From assembly GCA_024291935.2 (NCBI GenBank), contig CM044306.1, positions 3,110,501-3,174,500 of the forward strand: a stretch of 64,000 bases of DNA. Reading direction: 5' to 3'. Below are positions 55,148-64,000 of the stretch, piece after piece (the stretch's first letter is position 1; each line of letters begins with the position of its first letter). The notes beneath the pieces were generated by a model. It was given only the letters and a program-made list of their open reading frames with translations. It did not search any database and was not told where the DNA came from. The position numbers were made by a program, and so were the translations under genes. The stretch is from Okapia johnstoni (taxonomy: Eukaryota; Chordata; Mammalia; Artiodactyla; Giraffidae).

Positions 55148-55440
55148 ACTTGAAACTAACACAACTTTGTAAATTAACTATTTGTTGTTGTTGTCTTGTC
55201 GCTAATTCGTGTTTGACTCTTTGCGGCCCCATGGACTACAGCCCAACAGACTGCTCTGTCCATGGAATTTCCCAGATGAGAATACTGGAGTGGGTGGCCA
55301 TTTCCTTCTCCAAGGGATCTGCCTGACCCTGGGATTGAACCCATGTCTCCTGTACTGGCAGGCACGCTCTTTACCACTGAGCCACCAGGGAAGCCCTATA
55401 AATTAACTATACCTCAATAAAAAAGAAAGAAAGAGGGAGG
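55148..55440 (+). mobile_element. L1 3' tail fragment, split by Bov-tA
   Basis: ACTTGAAACTAACACAACTT, TAAATTAACTAT, then after the SINE ACCTCAATAAAAAAG and an AAAG-type tail, i.e. the last ~80 bases of an L1. Confidence 0.78.
55170..55410 (-). mobile_element. Bov-tA SINE nested in L1, perfect 12-bp TSD
   Basis: SINE at 55182-55398, TSD TAAATTAACTAT at 55170-55181 and 55399-55410. (GTT)n lead-in, core GAGAATACTGGAGTGGG, head complement GAGCCACCAGGGAAGCCC. Confidence 0.97.
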
Positions 55441-55562
55441 GAGAAAGATGAAAAGTCAAATTCTGGAAAAAAAAGGACACTTGAAGGCCTCAATTAGATA
55501 AATTAAAAAATCTGAGCATCTCATAGCCCAGGCAGGTTGACACATAAAATTCACTATCACAA

Positions 55563-56891
55563 GTACTATCAGATGAGGTAATATAAGTGGTCATTCCCCT
55601 TAAAGGAGAAAGGTAATCCCTCTGCAGGTGGAAGGATGAAGCTGTCACAAGGAGAAAAGCAGGCAACTAAGGGAGCACAAGGGGTCGAGAAACACACAAA
55701 CCGTGACCTCAGATGCTCCTGAGACACACTTTCCCAGGGTTTAAGTGCCCTAGGAAATAATATTTCAGGGTCCATTGATTTAATTCCTATCTTTTGTCTA
55801 GTAACTTGAATTTGGTTTCAACTACTTGGGCAACAAAATGCAGAGTCATAATGGTGGCCGAGTCTGATGAAAAGAACGTTCAGTCGGGAGGTGGCAGGCT
55901 GGCTTCTATCCCTTTGTGTACCACAAGTTTTCTGAACTTGGGGAAGTCAATTCCCTCCTGGACTTCAGGGATCTTATCTCCAGAGTCCTCACTGACTCAT
56001 TTTTTTAAACAAATAGTGACCTTAAGCTATGTGCTAGGCCCCCTGTGGAGACACAAAGCTTACAGTGGTAAACAAACAGACAAACATGATGATACAGTTT
56101 ACATGAACTTCAGGGGAGAATGTGATGCTGGTCTGTCTGACTCCTGCTTTTCAACACGCCAGTACAAAATTCCCATGAACGGATAGTAATTTAAGGCCCC
56201 ATATTTTACCCCTGATAGCTGGCTTTTTATCCATAGCAAAATAGTGTATTCCCGCCAATAATTATTCAAACGTAAGTAGATATCTGAGGACCATATTTAT
56301 ACACAGAAATATAAATTATATCCACCCATAGGTCATTTAAAATATGCTTTCACTTTAACATTACATCTGGAGGTCGCTTTGTGAAAGTAAAATAACTGTT
56401 GATTTATGGGTCTTAATAAGAGTCTGGTCCTTTCTTATAATAGAAGTGTTATTTATGTTCCCGTTAAGACAGGAAAGTTTCTCCATGGGGGAGGAAGCCA
56501 CTGATTTCCCTTTGGGGGTCTTAAAAGTGATTTTCTGTTTCACAGGCTAGAGAGAAAACCCCATGTGTCCTCTGCTTTATGGATCCAAGGCTGATCTTCC
56601 CCCCAAAGCCCCCTCACTCCTGCTCTGATTTGCGCCCATGAATCTTCCCTTGACCCCTTTAACCCTGTGAGCTCACGCTGCTCTCAGCTCACCGTGTCAA
56701 CTTGCCTTTCAACAGCAGAACTGGGGGGGAACACAGCATGAAAGCAGATAACAGAGTTTCAGGAACAGAGAAACTGAGGCACGCCCGAGTGAAAGGACTG
56801 AGGAAGTCCTGAAGGTGAAGGCCAAGGGTCAGAAAAACAGTAGCTCTCTGAAAAGGAGGAGATGATGGAGTCAAGCAAGGGGTGCTCATTT
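55563..56891. other. unique interval, no gene seen
   Basis: The longest frame is 130 codons on the plus strand (55794-56186), with no recognisable domain. Its composition is protein-like but there is no exon boundary or poly-A evidence, so I leave it uncalled. Confidence 0.4.
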
Positions 56892-57080
56892 GTGTGTGTC
56901 AGTTGCTCCGTCGTGTCTGACTCTCTGTGACCCCAAGGGCTACAGTCAGCCAGGCTCCACTGTCCGTGGGATTTTCCAGGCAAGTGGAGTTGCCATTTCT
57001 TTCTCCAAGGGATCTTCTGGATCCAGGGATTGAACCCGCATCTCCCACATCACAGGTGGATTCTTTACTTGATTCCAGCC
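56892..57080 (-). mobile_element. Bov-tA SINE
   Basis: Tail complement GTTGCTCCGTCGTGTCTGA, shortened core CAAGTGGAGTTGCC, B-box complement GGGATTGAACCCGCATC, head lost after CTTTACTTG. Confidence 0.92.
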
Positions 57081-57347
57081 TTTTAGAAAGTGGTGATGAA
57101 CAGCCTGCTCATGCTGAGCCGCTTGTGCTACTCCTGGGCAGAGAAAAATACATGGTAGTTTTGCCACCTTGGAGTAAACAGGTAGAGATGTGACACGTTT
57201 CGTAGAGAGGGAAAGATGGCAGTGTATGGAATCCTCACTTTCACACGGAGTTCTTTTTTGTTAATTGTTATTTGTTACTATTATTTTAATCAGTTTAGAA
57301 TTTGTTTTTATTAATTTCCTCATTGTACATTGACACCATACCATAAT

Positions 57348-57553
57348 GGTTTCCCTGGTGGCTCAGATGGTAAAGAATCTGCCTGCAGTGCAGGAGACCT
57401 GGGTTTGATCCCTGGGTTGGGAAGATCCCCTGGAGAAGGGAATGGCAGCTCACTCCAGTATTCCTGCCTGGAGAATCCCATGGTCAGAGGAGGCTGGTGG
57501 GCTACATTCCGTGGGGTTGCAAAGAGTTAGACATGACTGAGCTACTAACACTT
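57348..57553 (+). mobile_element. Bov-tA SINE
   Basis: Head GGTTTCCCTGGTGGCTCAG, B-box GGGTTTGATCCCTGGG, core GGCAGCTCACTCCAGTATTC, tail GTTAGACATGACTGAGC. Confidence 0.96.
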
Positions 57554-57574
57554 TCATAAGTGTAGAGTATTCAT

Positions 57575-57940
57575 TAATGATTGATTAACCAGCTTCCCAG
57601 CTCTCAGCGGCTTACCCCACTAGTCACATCTCTTAGTGGCTTCTAACAACTCCCAGTCATGACGTGCTCATAGGTGGGCTCTGGACACCCAGGGAGCCCC
57701 GCTGGGTTTGGCTCCATGTGGCCAGAGGCGTTCATGTTCCCCTTCTGCTCTTGGGGGGTCTTAGAGGTACAGATGGGCAAGCCAGACCACGAACATGCGT
57801 TTGAAGCCTTGGTGTACATTTCTGGTTTGCTATCATTCCATTGGCAAAAGCAAGCCACAGGGTCACATGTCCAGGCCCCCCAGTAGGGGGTGAGGAGACT
57901 TCCTCTTTCATAACAGAAGGCTCTGCAGTTACATGATGAT
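57575..57940 (-). mobile_element. MLT1-type LTR (ERVL-MaLR)
   Basis: The minus strand reads ACCCTGTGGCTTGCTTTTGC, CAATGGAATGATAGC, GAGCCCACCTATGAGC, TTAGAAGCCACTAAGAG, in the order of MLT1 LTRs (GTGACTTGCTTTGGCCAATG ... TTTAAGCCACTAAG). Old and decayed, no internal genes. Confidence 0.68.
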
Positions 57941-58169
57941 ATTGCTGTGATAAAGGGGTGAAGAGATGACAAGAATCTAATTGATCACATAGAGCTAACA
58001 TAGCACCAAATGCTTACAAGAAAAATCAGCATCTCCCCATAGAATCTTGCTCCCAAGCGGCAAATATTTTCTATTTCTTTTGGTGTTTAACTTCACCTAC
58101 CTATCCATTAATGTCTCTCTATCAGTAATACTATTTTATAATTCATGTAAATTAGTATTAATACATATC
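57941..58169. other. unique spacer
   Basis: AT-rich, nothing recognised. Confidence 0.45.
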
Positions 58170-58306
58170 TATTAATTTTGCATGCATTCTCTGTAGCTCA
58201 GTTGTGTCCAACTCTTCGTGACCCCATGGACTGCAGCCCACCAGGCTCCTCTGTCCCAGGAATTTTCCAGGCAAGAACACTAGAGTGGGTTGCCATTTTA
58301 TCAATT
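58170..58306 (-). mobile_element. Bov-A SINE fragment with probable TSD
   Basis: Bov-A unit at ~58180-58296 (GTAGCTCAGTTGTGTCC, CAAGAACACTAGAGTGGG). TATTAATTTT and TATCAATTTT flank it, one mismatch in ten. Confidence 0.9.
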
Positions 58307-58634
58307 TTAGGCATTATCAAGCTCCTGTAACAATAGATGAGAGTTTGGCTTTGTTGCATATTCACCCATGCTTTTCCTTCTCACATCATAACAATATAAT
58401 ACTATCACAATTTGGGGAGTTAATCTGTTATCAGTATTTACGTTATGTTATAGATATAATTCAGTACTTACATAATATTTTTAATTTCCTACACTGAAAA
58501 CTTTTATCTCTGCTTCAGTCTCTTAATACCTATGAATATTTCTATTTGCCAGTGTTCCAAAAGACCTGCTAGATACCCGTCACTGGTTTTTCTTAGCATC
58601 CAAAACACAGATCCTAGCACTATACTATTACACC
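58307..58634. other. unique interval, nothing recognised
   Basis: AT-rich spacer, no gene or repeat seen. Confidence 0.5.
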
Positions 58635-58694
58635 CCACGTCTATGGGGTCGCACAGAGTCGGACATGACTGAAGTGACTTAGCAGCAGCAGCAG
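58635..58694 (+). mobile_element. Bov-A2 SINE tail fragment
   Basis: ACGTCTATGGGGTCGCACAG, GTCGGACATGACTGAAGTGA, then the CAG tail: only the last ~60 bases of Bov-A2, strongly 5'-truncated. Confidence 0.9.
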
Positions 58695-58851
58695 CCAACA
58701 CACACACCCTGACACCTCCCCCCATCAGCATCTCACATCCTTCTCTCTTGTCCACACCAATGCTCTCTACACCTAACGCAAAAGTGTCATTCATGGGCTT
58801 TCTTTACTTCTCTGCTTGAGATGTGCTGATTATTCTTTTAAACAATTTGAT

Positions 58852-59045
58852 TTATTTATTTTTGGCTGCACTGGCTCTTCCTTGCTGCATGGACTTTGTC
58901 TAGTTGCGTCAAGTGCGACCTCCTCTCTAGCTGTGATACATGGCTTCCACTGAGCTGGCGTCTCTTGCTGCGGAGCACAGGCTGTAGGACGTGGGGGGCT
59001 GAGTTGCTCGGCGCACCCCCCAGGAGAGCAGAGGCCCTGAGCAGC
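58852..59045 (-). mobile_element. CHR-2-like SINE, truncated
   Basis: TTTATTTTTGGCTGCACTGG, CTTCCTTGCTGCATGG, CTTTGTCTAGTTGCG, CTCTTGCTGCGGAGCACAGG: the GC-rich body of the long CHR SINE in reverse. It lacks the B-box and head region. Confidence 0.8.
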
Positions 59046-59393
59046 ATGCAGGGGGGCAGGAGGGGGGGTACAGCTGTCAGTCAGCAGCCTGTAACGAAAC
59101 TGAGCCGTCCAAGATTTGACTCTGGAGGGAGAGTCCGAGCCATGTACCCGGAGATCTCAACTAGAAATTGAAATGTTACACAAGTTAAAAATAAAAATGC
59201 AGTAGGAAGGCCTTTGAAAAGCATGCATTTATTTCCAACTAACCCTTCCTCTTTGTCTGAGACACAATCTTAATTCCAAAAAACAATGATTACTCCATAC
59301 TGTCAAGGGTCAAGAGTTTTTAGTAAGTCAGTAATTTGAGCAAAGTGTCTAAATGATGCCAGTTTCAAATCCTAGACTGAAACATCCAATGAA
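59046..59393. other. unique interval, nothing recognised
   Basis: Starts G-rich (59050-59070), then AT-rich. No gene or other repeat seen. Confidence 0.45.
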
Positions 59394-59394
59394 A

Positions 59395-59466
59395 TTATAT
59401 ATATAAACATATTAATATACATTAGTATTATATATACACATATATACATTACATTATATATATAAT
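59395..59466. repeat. TA-rich low-complexity tract
   Basis: TATA/TACA-rich ~70 bases that served as the insertion target for the Bov-A2 that follows. Confidence 0.9.
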
Positions 59467-59746
59467 GGAGAAGGCAATGGCACCCCACTCCAGTACCCTT
59501 GCCTGGAAAATCCCATGGATGGAGGAGCCTGGTGGGCTGCAGTCCATGGGGTCGCTAGGAGTCGGACACGACTGAGCGACTTCACTTTCACTTTTCCCTT
59601 TCATGCACTGGAGAAGGAAATGGCGACCCACTCCAGTGTTCTTGCCTGGAGAATCCCAGGGATGGCAGAGCCTGGTGGGCTGCCGTCTATGGGGTCTCAC
59701 AGAGTCGGACATGACTGAAGTGACTTAGCAGCAGCATATATATAAT
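59456..59746 (+). mobile_element. Bov-A2 SINE with perfect 11-bp TSD
   Basis: Full dimer at 59467-59735, ATATATATAAT at 59456-59466 and 59736-59746. Monomer 1 CAATGGCACCCCACTCCAGT, linker TTCACTTTCACTTTTCCC, monomer 2 GGCGACCCACTCCAGTGTTC, tail GACTTAGCAGCAGC. Close to the consensus, so young. Confidence 0.98.
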
Positions 59747-60710
59747 ATTAAAGCAGGAATAATTTGCTTTATTGTTGTTATTAACTATAATAATAATTTT
59801 AAAGCAGAGAAACCCTGCTTTATGGCGAGAGATAGAAAATTAGATTCTATCCACATGATAAAAATTTCTCAGGTTTTTTTTTTTTTTTCTAAATAAAGTC
59901 ACGATGAGATTAAAGCCAGACACTAATGCCTCCTTCTAATAAAGCAACTTAGGAGAAATTAAATAGAAGACATCTTGCAAAAGGCAGGGAGAACGAGTCC
60001 GAGACTTCCGGCCAAGATAAGACTCGGGACTGATACCGAGTGCTCCAAGCCAGGTTTCCTTTTGTGTCCACAGCAGAACCACTTGGGAGAATCTGTGAAT
60101 GAGATACAGCAGGCGGAGCGTCCAGTGGACAATGGAGCTGCTTCTCGGCCAGCAGAGCTTGTCAGTGATATTTCAGGCAGCGGCTCGGGAGAGGGTATCA
60201 GCCCTACACACGTTGTGTGGGGGGTAAAGGCAAGCGGGGCAGAAGGCAGCCGATTGATAGCCCTCCCCAGCGAGGCCGCTTCCCCAAGCGCGCCCAGATA
60301 AACGCCGCTGCTGGAAATGCTAACTTGTCATACACTTTCTGTTGCTGAAGTGGTATTGACAATGTGCATCTACTCCATCCATTCCTACACGGTTTGGCTG
60401 CCCTAGCAAAAAATCCCTAAGAATGGCTTAAATGCACGGCATTAAGTAAGTGCTATAGATAGGAGAGAGGGTAGATAGAATTAGAGGTGATCTGAGTCCT
60501 AGAGGAAGAGAAATCTAGAAGCAATTATCAAATAGGGAATAAGATAAACTCCTTGAGTGAAAGACCTGAGTCTGCAGGTGTGTAAGTGGAATTCACCGGG
60601 AAAAATAATTGAAACAGACCAATATATGCCACCTGACCCTAAAAGATGGAAAAGGGATCCAAAAGTATCAAGTAAACGATATAAATAAATTTCCTTATTA
60701 GCAAAGAAAA
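59747..60710. other. unique interval with a GC-rich block
   Basis: T run at ~59874-59889. Bases ~59990-60310 are GC- and CpG-richer than the flanks and carry a 108-codon plus frame (59975-60301) rich in Ser, Gly, Ala and Pro with no domain. More likely a conserved non-coding or former CpG-rich element than a gene, but untested. Confidence 0.45.
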
Positions 60711-60917
60711 GGGCTTCCCTGGTGGCTCAGGTGGTAAAGAATCTGCCTGCAATGCAGTCGACCTGGGTTCGATCCCTGGGTGGGGAAGATCCCCTGGAGG
60801 AGGAAACGGCAGCCCGCTCCAGTCTTCTTGCCTGGAGAACCCCATAGACAGAGGAGACCGGCGGGCTACAGTCCACGGGGTTCCAAAGACTAGTAAGGAC
60901 AGGACTGAGTGACTACT
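60711..60917 (+). mobile_element. Bov-tA SINE
   Basis: Head GGGCTTCCCTGGTGGCTCAG, B-box GGGTTCGATCCCTGGG, core GGCAGCCCGCTCCAGTCTTC, tail diverged (CTAGTAAGGACAGGACTGAG). Confidence 0.96.
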
Positions 60918-61088
60918 ACCTGCACCACTTACTTATTTGTTATAGAAGCAAGAATGAACACTACAAAGTTTTTAAAATAGATTTCAGACTCAATATGTTA
61001 TAAAACTACATTAAGCCAATTATTTTGCCACTAGCTCTGGGAAAGTGAGTTGAATGGAAGAGGATAGAGTCTGCAGACAGACTTATTG

Positions 61089-61304
61089 GTTGTTGTTGTT
61101 CAGTTTGCTAAGTCGTGTCTGACTCCTTGCGACCCCATGGACTGCAGCACTCCAGGCTTCCCTGTCCTTCACATCTCCCGGAGTTTGCTCAAACTCATGT
61201 CTGTTGAGTTGGTCATGTTATCTAAACACCTCATCCCCTGCCACCTCCTTCTCTTTTTGCCCTCAATCTTTCCCAGTATCAGGGTCTTTTCCAGTGAGTC
61301 GGCT
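61089..61304 (-). mobile_element. BovB LINE 3' end, 5'-truncated
   Basis: GTTGTTGTTGTTCAGTTTGC tail, CTCCCGGAGTTTGCTCAAAC, CTCAATCTTTCCCAGTATC, ending at GTGAGTCGGCT. Only the last ~215 bases of the element. Confidence 0.93.
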
Positions 61305-61491
61305 ACAAGTAATTGACTGATGTATAATGATGAGTTTTAGCTGTGATTGAAGCTTTATGCGTGCCTTCATTCGGCAGGTCCGTGATTCCAAGGCAGTCTG
61401 ACTTTAGGACTCTTACTAAAATCTTCTCAGTCCTTTTGGTGCACAGAGACCCCATATCTATTTGTTAAATGCTTTAATTTTGGTGCAAAAG

Positions 61492-61574
61492 TAAGATATC
61501 TAAATGGTCAGCCTGCTGATTTGTTGATAATTTTACATCCTTGATGTCGGGTTTTATGATCTGACCATCCGGAG
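61492..61574. repeat. diverged direct repeat, copy A
   Basis: Aligns by hand to 62391-62470 with about 55 of 77 positions identical and one gap. Shared blocks are CTAAATG, TGCTGAT, TTTTACAT, GTCGGG and GATCTG. No known repeat family recognised. Confidence 0.7.
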
Positions 61575-62390
61575 TTCAGGGCACAATCTGAAGACGTCAA
61601 AACAGCGGAGGCACCGGACGACGGCAGCCACCCGATATATTTCTTCTCATTTTTGTCTTTTGTTCAGGTTGATGGAAAAGTGTAAATGTAGGTTTGGGTA
61701 TCAGGATGTTAGTACAACCCCAGGGGGAAAGGAGAGTTTTCTTTGTAACTTGGCAGGCCTGCGATGGCCGCTTCTGACATCATGGGTATTTTTAATGAAA
61801 TATTAATGACTCTTGATTTTAATAGGAATTTCAGCACAACCTAAATTAAGCCGTTGGAGAAGGGATATGGTCCCGTTAAGAACAGTAAAACCGTAAGCCC
61901 CCTTCCTGAAGAGTAGCTGTGGGCAGTTAAAGTGACAATCAATTTAACCAGGCCATGTTGCTTTGTAAGTCTCTGAAGTGTGAAGTCCCAGCATGCCTGA
62001 TGTATTTCATTTTAATTTCCTTTTGGACAGAGCTGTGGGTAGTGGGGAACCTCACACACAAAAAGAAAAAAAAATATATCCAGAAGAGGAGGAAATTATT
62101 TAACCCTTTCCAAAAAGCTATGTGATGTATTTAGCTAAAGCAAAGAAAAACTAAGCAAGATTAGATTTCTCCTTTGGTTGTTAAAGAAAAATCAAAGTGG
62201 AGTAAGTGTTATAAATAATGATGACTGACCTTCTAGATAATTTCTCAGGGAAACCCTAATATGCTCTCTCAGCACTTATTCTGAGTGTTTTTTAGAAACT
62301 GGATGGTTCAAAAATAAATCTTCTTTTGCCCTTTCTATATAGGAAGATTAAAATAATCTAATTTCACATGATTTTCATCTGTTGTTGGGA

Positions 62391-62470
62391 TTAGATCCCT
62401 AAATGATGAGTTGCTGATCTTCTGACCGTTTTACATTCGAGAAGTCGGGCTTCAAGATCTGCCCTTTGGA
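62391..62470. repeat. diverged direct repeat, copy B
   Basis: Partner of 61492-61574, about 900 bases downstream in the same orientation. Confidence 0.7.
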
Positions 62471-63299
62471 GAGAGCTCAACTTGGATGTTTATAAGATGG
62501 TGTGGCCTTGTCAACTTTTACCAAAATTGGGTGCATTAAGTACAAGATAAATCAGAAGGATTCTTCTAAAATTACTGACATTTCTTACTCACTGGATGCT
62601 CACCACTTACAGAAGTTTCTTTGAGTCTGTTTTTGTCCCATAGCAGCAGGAGGGAAGATAGCAGTTGTGCAATGGAATGTGGAAGGCTGAGTTGGGACTC
62701 CGGAGTCTGGAGAACTAAATTTGACTTTTATTGGCTTTGACATACATTTATAATTTGATATTGTTAAAGTCATTTGCTGTTCCTAGGTTTCATTTCTGAG
62801 ACTCTTCATGAAATATTGGGATGCACCTTGAACTCAGAGCACCCTTTGCAATTTTTTATGTGTTCCAGTACCAATTTGAATTTAAATAAAATATTATGTA
62901 TTCAAAAACAGCAACTATTGCTAGATGTGTAATATTTTTATCTCAGTATAAGTTTAAAGGTGGACGTCTATATGGACAGGAATAGTTTAACCCAAGGGTT
63001 ATTTGAATACCCAAGATAAAGAAGGACACTGTTTTGTGTCCTTTGTAAAGAATGGAAAGCATGGCCACCTTCTTTTAATAAGAAAAGCACATACTGACAC
63101 ATAACTTAATAAAATGCTATAAAATTAATGCTCCTGAAGCACAGAGTTCTGACACTATTCCTCACCCTGGTCAAAAATATCTGATGAGTCCCAAGTAAGG
63201 TCAGACTCAAGACCAGATTTCTTTCTTAGGTTGACCTTCACAGCATTCTGAGACTTGAGTTTGACCCGCCTTCCCAATTTCCTATCCCAATGCTGCCAA

Positions 63300-63655
63300 A
63301 CTGGACACCTCTCTGTAGTCTTGCTCCTGCTCTTTCCTCTTTCTGGGATTCTCTATCCCTAATAGTGACGATCAGAAGTTACCCAAGTCAAGGTCTAAAG
63401 CAAAGGTCATCCCCTACGCCGGCCTGTTGATGGCACTTAATCTCTTCCTCCTGGGTTCTCAAGTAGCTGAGTTTAGTGATCATTAAGACAGACATCAAAC
63501 ACTACCCTTACTAATTTCAAGTGAGTTGTACTTATTCCCCTGAACTGTGAGTTATCTGAAAGGTAAGAAGAGTGCCTTCCATGAAGATTTTTGAGATTTA
63601 AGTTTAAATGATAAATCGTGTAGCAGACTTTGGCCACAGTAGGTATTTGGTTCCT
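63300..63655 (+). mobile_element. L2 LINE 3' end, ancient
   Basis: CTGCTCTTTCCTCTTTCTGG, CTTAATCTCTTCCTCC, CTGAACTGTGAGTTATCTGA and GGCCACAGTAGGTATTTGG follow the L2 3' layout (…CACTAGACTGTGAGCTCCTTGAGGG … CACATAGTAGG..CTCAATAAAT). Strongly diverged. Confidence 0.7.
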
Positions 63656-63754
63656 TCTATTTCTCCTGTTGTCTCAATTATATCATTTACTGCCTCTTGA
63701 CCGACAAATATATAAAGTATATTATTCTTACATATCATCTATCGTGTGTTTAAA

Positions 63755-63944
63755 GTGTTAGTTGCTCAGTCATTTCCCACTCTTTCCAACCCCATGGACT
63801 GTAACCTGCCAGGCTCCTCTGTCCATGGAGATTCGCCAGCCAAGAATACTGGAGTGGGTTGCTATTTCCTCCTCCAGGGGATCCTCCTGACTCAGGGATT
63901 GAACCCAGGTCTCCCATAGTCCCAGTAGTTCCTTCACCACTGGC
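63755..63944 (-). mobile_element. Bov-tA SINE, head damaged
   Basis: Tail complement GTTGCTCAGTCATTTCCCAC, core CAAGAATACTGGAGTGGG, B-box complement GGGATTGAACCCAGGTC. Ends at TTCACCACTG where a plus-strand BovB tail begins. Confidence 0.93.
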
Positions 63945-64000
63945 GATGAACAGGGAGGCCTGGCGTGCTGCCATCAATGGGGTCACAAAGAGTCGGACAC
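63945..64000 (+). mobile_element. BovB 3' tail, running off the window
   Basis: GATGAACAGGGAGGCCTGGC, GTGCTGCCATCAATGGGGTC, AAAGAGTCGGACAC: last part of BovB in the opposite orientation to the SINE it touches. Its end lies beyond 64000. Confidence 0.88.

Larger units (their letters stand above)
54725..55562 (+). mobile_element. ancient interspersed repeat, interrupted by L1 and Bov-tA
   Basis: CTTCAGAAAAGCAGCACCAT, GACTCACACGGTTGTGGAGG, GGATTGGATGAGGCCATCC and, at the far end, GGTTGACACATAAAATTCAC follow a well-known eutherian repeat (…GGCTCACACGATTGTGGAGG … TTGACACATAAAATTAACCATCAC) whose family name I cannot fix. It is broken in the 3' part by an L1 3' end that itself holds a Bov-tA. Confidence 0.55.
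61305..63299. other. repeat-poor interval with a duplicated motif block
   Basis: No Bov, L1 or MER element for about 2 kb, the longest clean stretch in this half. It contains two ~80-base segments that resemble each other (61492-61574 and 62391-62470), a CpG-bearing patch at ~61590-61640, and sequence around 61740-62010 that looks less random than the AT-rich flanks. No coding frame. Candidate conserved regulatory region, by inference. Confidence 0.45.

Noticed and set aside
55794..56186. 130-codon plus frame
   Set aside because: No domain, no splice or poly-A context, and similar length frames are expected by chance in 128 kb of two-strand sequence.
61470..61500. TTTTGGTGCAAAAGTAA, resembling the end of a MADE1/HSMAR1 mariner element
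   Set aside because: Only ~17 bases match, there is no second inverted repeat nearby, and MADE1 is a primate family.

Overview
This is a 64 kb stretch of nuclear DNA from a ruminant, most likely a bovid (cattle, sheep, goat or a relative). The evidence is the repeat content. About 40 copies or fragments of Bov-tA/Bov-A2 SINEs lie on both strands, with about a dozen pieces of the RTE-type LINE BovB, cetartiodactyl CHR SINEs, ruminant-style L1 3' ends and a short mariner element. Bov-tA and Bov-A are ruminant SINEs, and BovB is abundant in ruminant genomes. I found no protein-coding gene I can defend, no rRNA or functional tRNA, and no bacterial or viral genes. Nearly all open frames lie in SINEs, in BovB, in (CA)n tracts or in AT-rich sequence without coding character. 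The window reads as a gene desert or a large intron.

Layout. 1-8 kb is mostly unique AT-rich DNA with two BovB 3' ends, compound TA/CA microsatellites and a hairpin-like mariner MITE. 8-16 kb is mostly unique with scattered SINEs. 16.3-17.6 kb is a repeat cluster: a MER20 split by a 5' BovB segment, then a separate BovB 3' end with a 13-bp target-site duplication (TSD). 18-20 kb holds a candidate conserved block and a solo LTR beside an L1 3' end. 20-31 kb is rich in Bov-tA and includes one SINE carrying a 94-bp insert that matches sequence 780 bp downstream, and a 5'-inverted L1 carrying two younger SINEs. 32-35 kb has tandem BovB ends (one with a perfect 54-bp duplication), an MLT1-type LTR and a purine tract. 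37-39.3 kb holds an L1 end, a GGT/GAT minisatellite, an old repeat cut by a BovB tail, and a Tigger transposon. 44.8-48 kb is largely unique. 49-50.4 kb is a 5'-inverted BovB bounded by 10-bp TSDs. 50.4-51.7 kb is an L1 broken by a Bov-tA and a Bov-A2 and followed by a TG-rich tract. 52-61 kb is a mixed SINE field. 61.3-63.7 kb is repeat-poor and contains a diverged pair of direct repeats in a block that looks like candidate regulatory DNA.

Bov-A and Bov-tA SINEs share their body and tail with BovB and are thought to be mobilised by its reverse transcriptase, so parent and dependants occur together here. Target-site duplications and nesting give a relative order: MIR, L2, MER, MLT1, Tigger and old L1 first, then CHR SINEs, then BovB and Bov-tA, and Bov-A2 last. 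Family names come from recognition of consensus features, not from a database search, and edges are good to roughly 5-20 bases unless a TSD fixes them.
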